From NCBI GenBank assembly GCA_964451375.1, contig CAYVIN010000054.1:1-27169 (forward strand): a DNA stretch of 27,169 nt. The letters are read 5' to 3'. How positions within the stretch are numbered: the stretch's first letter is position 1; each line of letters starts with the position of its first letter. The notes below the pieces were generated by a model. That model made no database searches. It was given only the letters and a program-made list of their open reading frames with translations, and was not told the origin of the DNA. Of the stretch, positions 22,578 to 27,169 are shown piece after piece. The position numbers and the translations under genes were made by a program. Origin of the DNA: JAGXQV01 sp964451375 (lineage in GTDB: Bacteria; Pseudomonadota; Gammaproteobacteria; Burkholderiales; Sulfuricellaceae).

Positions 22578-24155
22578 ATGTCCCAAGTTTTTCTCTACGA
22601 CACCACCCTGCGCGACGGTACGCAGCGCGAGGACATCTCCCTTTCGGCGGACGACAAGATCGTGATCGCCAAACGTCTCGCGGATTTCGGCGTTCACTAC
22701 ATCGAAGGCGGCTGGCCCGGCTCCAACCCCAAGGACGCGGAGTTTTTCGCGCGCGCCGCCAAGATGAGCCTCGGCCAAGCCAAACTCGCCGCATTCGGCA
22801 GCACCCGCCACAAGGACACCACCTGCGAGCAGGACACCAACCTCACCGCCCTGCTTGCGGCGAAGACCCCGGTCGTCACACTGGTCGGCAAGAATTGGGA
22901 CTACCACGTCACCCATGTGCTAAACGCCACGCTTGAGGAAAACCTCGCGATGATTCGTGAGAGCGTCGCCTACATCAAGGCACAGGGCCGCGAAGTGGTA
23001 TTCGATGCCGAGCATTTTTTCGACGGTTTCCTCGCCAACCGCGACTATTCCCTGGCGGCCCTGAAAGCTGCCGCCGAAGCGGGCGCAGACTGGCTGGTGC
23101 TGTGCGAAACCAACGGCGGCAAACTGCCCTGGCAGGTCGAGGAAATCGTCCGCGAAGTCGCCGCCCAGGTGCCCGGCAAATTCGGCATCCACTGCCACAA
23201 CGACAGCGGCTGTGCGGTCGCCAACTCGCTCTCCGCAGTGCGCGGCGGCTGCCGTCAGGTACAGGGCACCATCAACGGCTACGGCGAACGGGTCGGCAAC
23301 GCCGACCTCATCACCATCCTCCCCGACCTGCAATTGAAAATGGATTTCCCGGTGGTATCGGCGGAAAAACTGCGCGACCTCACCTCCCTGTCGCGCTTCG
23401 TCGCCGAAGTGGTCAACCTTGCCCACGACGAACACACTCCCTACACCGGTCACAGCGCCTTCGCCCACAAAGGCGGCATCCACGTCGCGGCGATCCTCAA
23501 AGCCAGCGACACCTACCAGCACGTCGATCCGGCGCTGGTCGGCAATGAAATGCGCTCGGTAGTCTCGGAACTCGCCGGGCGCGGCAATATCCAGCTCCAG
23601 GCCCAGGCGATGGGCATCGACCTGAACCGCGAAGAAGCCCAGCACGTCCTCAGCCAGATCAAACACCTGGAACACGAAGGCTTCACCTTCGAAGCCGCCG
23701 AAGCCAGCATGGAACTCATGTTGCATCGCCTGCGCAGCGGCTATTCAAGACCTTTTGAACTGGTGGATTATTTTGTCATCACCGAACGCCGCCACGGGCG
23801 CGGCCTGCTCGCCGAAGCAACGGTAAAGGTGAAGGTCAACGACGTTACCAAATTCACCGCCGCCGAAGGCAACGGCCCCGTCAATGCGCTCGCCACCGCC
23901 TTGCGCGAATCCCTGGCGGATTCCTACCCGATCCTGCGCACCGTGCGGCTCACCGACTACAAGGTGCGCATCCTCGACAGCGCCACCGGCACCGCCGCCG
24001 CCACCCGCGTATTGATTGATTTCCAGAGCGGCTCCGAGACCTGGACTACCGTCGGCGCCAGCCCCAACATCATCGAAGCCAGTTGGCGGGCGCTCGCCGA
24101 CAGCATGGAATATGCGCTGGTACGCCTGGGCAGCGAAGGGGCGGGTGGGGCCTGA
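22578..24155 (+). CDS. cimA: (R)-citramalate synthase
   Basis: A 525-residue enzyme of the isopropylmalate/citramalate synthase family. The TIM barrel opens LYDTTLRDGTQRED and includes GWPGSNPKD, HFFDGF, the metal site HCHND (H205, H207) and GYGERVGN, followed by HKGGIHVAAI. The C-terminal LeuA-type regulatory domain spans about 400-515. HFFDGF and GWPGSNPKD are typical of the long CimA-type subgroup rather than LeuA. It condenses pyruvate with acetyl-CoA to citramalate, the threonine-independent entry to isoleucine; the regulatory domain would be feedback-controlled. Start ATG 22578 begins the conserved N-terminus; the ribosome binding site is weak. It is probably a single-gene unit. Confidence 0.93.
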   Translation: MSQVFLYDTTLRDGTQREDISLSADDKIVIAKRLADFGVHYIEGGWPGSNPKDAEFFARAAKMSLGQAKLAAFGSTRHKDTTCEQDTNLTALLAAKTPVVTLVGKNWDYHVTHVLNATLEENLAMIRESVAYIKAQGREVVFDAEHFFDGFLANRDYSLAALKAAAEAGADWLVLCETNGGKLPWQVEEIVREVAAQVPGKFGIHCHNDSGCAVANSLSAVRGGCRQVQGTINGYGERVGNADLITILPDLQLKMDFPVVSAEKLRDLTSLSRFVAEVVNLAHDEHTPYTGHSAFAHKGGIHVAAILKASDTYQHVDPALVGNEMRSVVSELAGRGNIQLQAQAMGIDLNREEAQHVLSQIKHLEHEGFTFEAAEASMELMLHRLRSGYSRPFELVDYFVITERRHGRGLLAEATVKVKVNDVTKFTAAEGNGPVNALATALRESLADSYPILRTVRLTDYKVRILDSATGTAAATRVLIDFQSGSETWTTVGASPNIIEASWRALADSMEYALVRLGSEGAGGA

Positions 24156-24162
24156 TTTTGTG

Positions 24163-24190
24163 GCTCGGATGCAGCACAACGTAATCCGGG
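24163..24190 (+). repeat. REP-like hairpin, left of mazEF
   Basis: CGGAT, 11 bases, then TAATCCGGG, in the same orientation and with the same 25-base length as the element at 25005-25029. The general form (C)CCGGATn..nAATCCGGG is a common dispersed hairpin in proteobacteria. It begins just after the cimA stop and ends before the toxin stop. Confidence 0.65.
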
Positions 24191-24199
24191 GGCAACAGG

Positions 24200-24544
24200 T
24201 CAATCCAGCAATGCCCTGACTCGGGCGAGCACCTCGTCAATAACCGTTGCAGGAACGGTCTCGACGACCTTAGCGCCGCGCTGCTTGAAATCCAGCATCC
24301 GCACTTGGTTGCCCAGCACAACACCCAGGGTCTGGGTTCCGGCCCCCATCATTGAAACGGTAAAACCGTTTTCACGGGCAAACTGACCACCTTGGGTAAC
24401 GGGCGCAACCAACGCCAGCCCAAAACGGTTGAAGTCCGCCACGGTAAGGACGAGTACATAGCGTTGCCCCTGCTGCTCTTTACCCAGCGCAGGATCGAGG
24501 TCGAGGTGAAGGATATCCCCGCGATCCGGGATACCGCGCTTCAC
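24200..24544 (-). CDS. mazF: MazF/ChpB-type toxin
   Basis: A 114-residue toxin of the CcdB/PemK/MazF fold. It shows RGDILHLDLDPALGKEQQGQ, LVAPVTQGGQFARENGF, AGTQTLGVVLGNQVRMLDF and the usual C-terminal helix. It is closest in pattern to ChpB. MazF-family toxins cut mRNA at short sequences; the recognition site cannot be predicted here. The GTG start at 24544 overlaps the antitoxin stop (GTGA), with GGAGG in the end of the antitoxin gene as its ribosome binding site. Antitoxin first, toxin second, fully intact. Confidence 0.93.
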   Translation of the reverse strand: MKRGIPDRGDILHLDLDPALGKEQQGQRYVLVLTVADFNRFGLALVAPVTQGGQFARENGFTVSMMGAGTQTLGVVLGNQVRMLDFKQRGAKVVETVPATVIDEVLARVRALLD

Positions 24545-24801
24545 AGCGCCTCCTTCCCAACCGGAGGGACAGCCAGCCAATCGCGGTCTTCCTCGGTCAA
24601 AGCCATATTTTCGTCGTTGCACTGCGCCAGCAACTCGGCGAGGGTGTAACGAGGTTGGGCCTTCGGCTCGACCACCAGCTTGCCGTTCTCCATATTCACC
24701 TCCACCTGACTGCCAGAGCCCAGGTGCATCATGCCCAAAATCTGCTTGGGCACGGCCATTACAACCGACCCGCCAAGCGTCCGAAGTGTCACGGTTGCCA
24801 T
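24541..24801 (-). CDS. mazE: MazE/ChpS-type AbrB-fold antitoxin
   Basis: An 86-residue protein starting MATVTLRTLGGSVVMAVPKQ, the swapped-hairpin AbrB/MazE DNA-binding domain, followed by LGSGSQVEVNMENGKLVVEP. The tail (YTLAELLAQCNDENMALTEE) is the acidic segment that binds and blocks MazF. ATG 24801 follows AGGGG on the minus strand at good spacing. It is the first gene of the pair, with a 4-base overlap into the toxin. Autoregulation is expected from the palindrome at 24821-24838, just upstream. Confidence 0.92.
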   Translation of the reverse strand: MATVTLRTLGGSVVMAVPKQILGMMHLGSGSQVEVNMENGKLVVEPKAQPRYTLAELLAQCNDENMALTEEDRDWLAVPPVGKEAL

Positions 24802-24820
24802 TTGCTTTCCCCTTTCTTGA

Positions 24821-24838
24821 GTTATACAAATATATAAC
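24821..24838. promoter_or_regulatory. mazEF operator/-10 palindrome
   Basis: GTTATACAAATATATAAC has perfect 6-bp arms (GTTATA/TATAAC) around 6 A/T-rich bases, 20 bp upstream of the mazE start. On the minus strand TATAAC also serves as a plausible -10, so antitoxin binding here would block the promoter. Confidence 0.5.
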
Positions 24839-25002
24839 ATCAGAAACCGGGGAGCAAGGCGGTGCCTGCTTAAAATTGGATGTGGAGGGTCAAGCACATC
24901 AATCGCAAGATTGACCTGCGCCGTAAGCAAAGGTTGATATACCCTGCCCGCCAGGGTTCAAATAGCGCGTCAAACCCCAGCATTGCCCTGCCTCATGGCG
25001 GC

Positions 25003-25029
25003 CCCGGATTGCGCGACGCTTAATCCGGG
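25003..25029 (+). repeat. REP-like hairpin, right of mazEF
   Basis: CCCGGATT (25003-25010) and AATCCGGG (25022-25029) make an 8-bp stem with an 11-base loop. It is related to the element at 24163-24190, in the same orientation. The rest of 24842-25043 holds nothing else I recognise. Confidence 0.7.
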
Positions 25030-25043
25030 CTATGGGTAAGCCG

Positions 25044-27128
25044 CTACTTACACCCCGCCTTTTGCAGCCAGCCGTCTGTTTCGCCAACGTCAACCATCGC
25101 ATCTTTGGTCAACGGGCCGCTGTAATAGAGATGGTGGTTCGACATCGGTAGAGAGTAGCGCCTTCGTGACTCCGTAATATCGAAAGAAATAGAGCAACCC
25201 GCTTTGCGTTGATGCGCCGGGAGGCGCGAAAAGCTCTGGATAGTTCTTTTCCGCCCAGGTGAACAGGCATTCCATGGGCGCGATGACCTTGACGGTCGTG
25301 CTGGCGCTGCGGGTAATGCCGTTCTCGGTATAGTTGGCCGTGACCTGGATTTCCTTCCCCTCCACCGCCTGTCCGGGGCTGAGCAGGCCGTTGGTGGCGA
25401 TGCTCGCGCCGCTGCCGGTCACCGACCAAATCGGAGTGACTGGCTTGCTGGTCTTATCGCTGTAGGTCGCGGTGGCGCTGCACGTCGCACTTGCGCCTTG
25501 CGCAAGGGTGGCGGGGCAACTCAAGGAGAGCGTGTCGAGATCGACAGTAGGGAAAAAAGGCCCAAGAGACTGTCCGCCGCGTACAAGCCGAACATAGTAG
25601 CTAAGCGACTTATGGTCGGGGTAGTCGCTACCACTGTCGAAGTAGACGGCCCACGCGCCATCCGAACCCTCGGCATACGCCGAAGCCGACCAGAAGTAGG
25701 CACCGGGCGTACCGGGGAAGATCGTGGCATTAATCGCCGGGCCATATGCGCTCCGTTCGACAATGGTCAGCAGTTCGTTCTGGGTGGGGAGACGCCAGTC
25801 GTTTTTGCCGGCGTAGCTGGAAGTCGTCGCGGTGGCTTGCGCCCAGGTATGGGTGGACGCCGTACCCGAACAGCCGGAACTGTCCCAGGTCTGCCCTTCC
25901 GAACAACGTTTCCAGATCAGGCTGGTTTTCTTGTGCGTGACCGTGCCATCGCCGTTGTCGGTGAAATCCGTGGTGGGCGTGTAAAGGCCATAAGAGTCAA
26001 GTAACTGTCCGCCGCGAACAAGCCGAACCCGGAAGGTATTCCACTTACTGAAGTAGTTGTCGACGGCACTGCCGAAATAAACGACCCACGCGCTACCCGA
26101 ATTACCGACATAAGCCGAAGCCGACCAGAAATACGACGTCGGCGTATTGGGGAATATCGAGGCATCAATGGCGGGATAGGAGGCACTGAATTTGACGATA
26201 CTGTTCAACTCCGAGATGGTCGGCAAGCGCCAGTCGCTTTTCCCTGCATAGGTGGCGGTCAAGGCCATCGCTTGATCCCAGGTGGCCCTCCCCGCTTCTC
26301 CCGTGCAATCCGTCCCTGTCCAGGACTGCCCCACCACGCAACGCATCCAGGTCAGCCCGTTGGTTTTGTGGGTAACCGTTCCGTCGCCGTTATCGGTATA
26401 TTCTGATAATGAGCCTGGGGTGTAAGTGTATTCCGGGGAAATTGCGCTGGTCTGCCTGAAACCGCTAACCGCCAAGGCGGTTAAATTCATGGTCTTGGCA
26501 TTGTTGGCGGAATTCGGTTCAAGTTCTGAAATGCCGCAAGGTTCCCCCATGCAGCGGATATCGGGGTTGGAAAATTTGCCAATTCTCGGCCAGATGTAAC
26601 TCATGATCGTGCCGAAGTTACCCTCCTTCCCGTAGCCATAGGAATAGGGAAAGGCACCCACTGGAATAAATCCGGTATGTAGAATTTTGCCTTTTGAATC
26701 GATATAAGCATCGGCATTGGGGCGGTCGTGAAGACAGCCTAGGTTATGGCCGATTTCATGGGCCAGCGTGTAGTCAGAACAACCTAAATCGTCATTTACA
26801 ACTGAAAAAGCCAAATCACCTTGGGTGCCCATTTGCCCTTGACCCAAAGCCCCAATGTTGGCTAAACCACACCACAAATCCCGGTACTCAACTCACCATC
26901 GTAAGGTCGGATTAACGCAACCAAGTCAGCCCCATAGCGGTTCCGCATTTCTGTTACACCAGGTACCACCCCGCCTTGGGGCAGGTCGGACAACGCAGTA
27001 AATGGCGTATTTTTTTCGTTGTAATCTGTTAGCGCGCTGTGAACCAGTCGCAAGTTAATGCCAACCTTGCTGTCGATATAGGCTTGGTTGGTGATCGCGA
27101 CAAGGTAATTAAGTCCACTAGTGTCCGG
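25044..27128 (-). pseudogene. Secreted zinc metalloprotease with two DUF1566 domains, disrupted
   Basis: In transcription order: VAITNQAYIDSKVG and RNRYGADLVALI, then the reprolysin/M12-type zinc site HEIGHNLGCLH with Met-turn GTIMSY, two DUF1566 (Lcl-type) repeats each with NGDGTVTHK, DWRLPT and YFWSAS, a bacterial Ig-like domain, and a C-terminal module (CLFTWAEKNYPELF, later HHLYYSGPL) seen at the ends of betaproteobacterial exported proteins. It is broken three times. First, a TAA (27129-27131) closes the N-terminal side and no signal peptide is present. Second, CCACA is duplicated at 26867-26876; removing 5 bases joins STGICG to LANIGALG. Third, one extra base (or two missing) near 25141-25146; correcting it carries the frame through KAGCK to a stop at 25044. 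Without correction the readable middle is 26877-25090. Substrate unknown. Confidence 0.75.
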
Positions 27129-27169
27129 TTAAAACCCGAATAGACTCAGTTGGTTGCACGACGCACCTG
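27122..27169. mobile_element. Possible insertion-sequence end at the window edge
   Basis: The protease reading frame stops at the string TGTCCGGTTAAAACC, immediately next to CTAG (27118-27121). That fits an insertion of an element beginning TGTCCGG at a CTAG target. Only 48 bases are visible, with no transposase, so the family is not assigned. Confidence 0.35.

Noticed and set aside
1..27169. tRNA or rRNA genes
   Set aside because: I found no cloverleaf-like or rRNA-like sequence on either strand by eye; a covariance search was not possible here.

Overview
The window looks like a piece of a draft betaproteobacterial chromosome. Reasons: moderately high GC, a MutL of the nickase type (MutH-less lineages), PurB with the E. 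coli active-site numbering, a CimA-type citramalate synthase, a CheY/CheZ/CheA/CheV chemotaxis operon, and a FleS/FlrB-like kinase. Genus cannot be fixed from sequence alone. A run of ten N (20128-20137) marks a scaffold gap. Several single-base reading-frame breaks sit in short homopolymers, so some frameshifts may be assembly errors.

Layout. (1) 1-2663 is an accessory zone: an N-terminal fragment of an IS91-type transposase cut off by a duplicated 41-bp repeat, two divergent PIN-domain toxin-antitoxin pairs separated by a REP/BIME-like inverted repeat, then about 630 bp without a gene that holds repeat and possible IS remnants. (2) 2664-6709: a small secreted protein of unknown function, mutL, and a convergent class II aldolase carrying a vestigial dehydrogenase domain. 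(3) 6970-12102, all on the plus strand: a CHASE-PAS-PAS NarL-type histidine kinase and its LuxR-type response regulator, a structured leader ending in a strong intrinsic terminator, then an operon of an unknown small protein (frameshifted), a bacteriohemerythrin and a GAF/HD-GYP c-di-GMP phosphodiesterase (several lesions). (4) 12298-13668 purB. (5) 13727-20534, minus strand: chemotaxis operon cheV-cheV-cheY-cheZ-cheA, an EAL-HDOD protein, and a separate cysteine-free Fur-family regulator. (6) 20747-24155, plus strand: FleS-like kinase, Nudix hydrolase, cimA. (7) 24163-25029: a MazEF/ChpSB toxin-antitoxin pair bracketed by two REP-like hairpins. (8) 25044-27128, minus strand: a broken secreted metalloprotease with two DUF1566 domains, apparently cut at the right edge by the end of an insertion sequence.

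How the parts fit. Much of the window concerns signalling and motility: a membrane sensor kinase with its regulator, a di-iron O2/NO-binding protein translationally coupled to a c-di-GMP phosphodiesterase, a chemotaxis core operon with two CheV adaptors but no receptor, CheR or CheB, and a flagellar-type kinase without its FleR partner. The most interesting unexplained element is the leader at 10102-10257. It has a palindrome, a hairpin whose loop carries an anti-Shine-Dalgarno sequence, and an intrinsic terminator placed just before the ribosome binding site of the small-protein/hemerythrin/HD-GYP operon. A competing upstream pairing would make this an attenuator.
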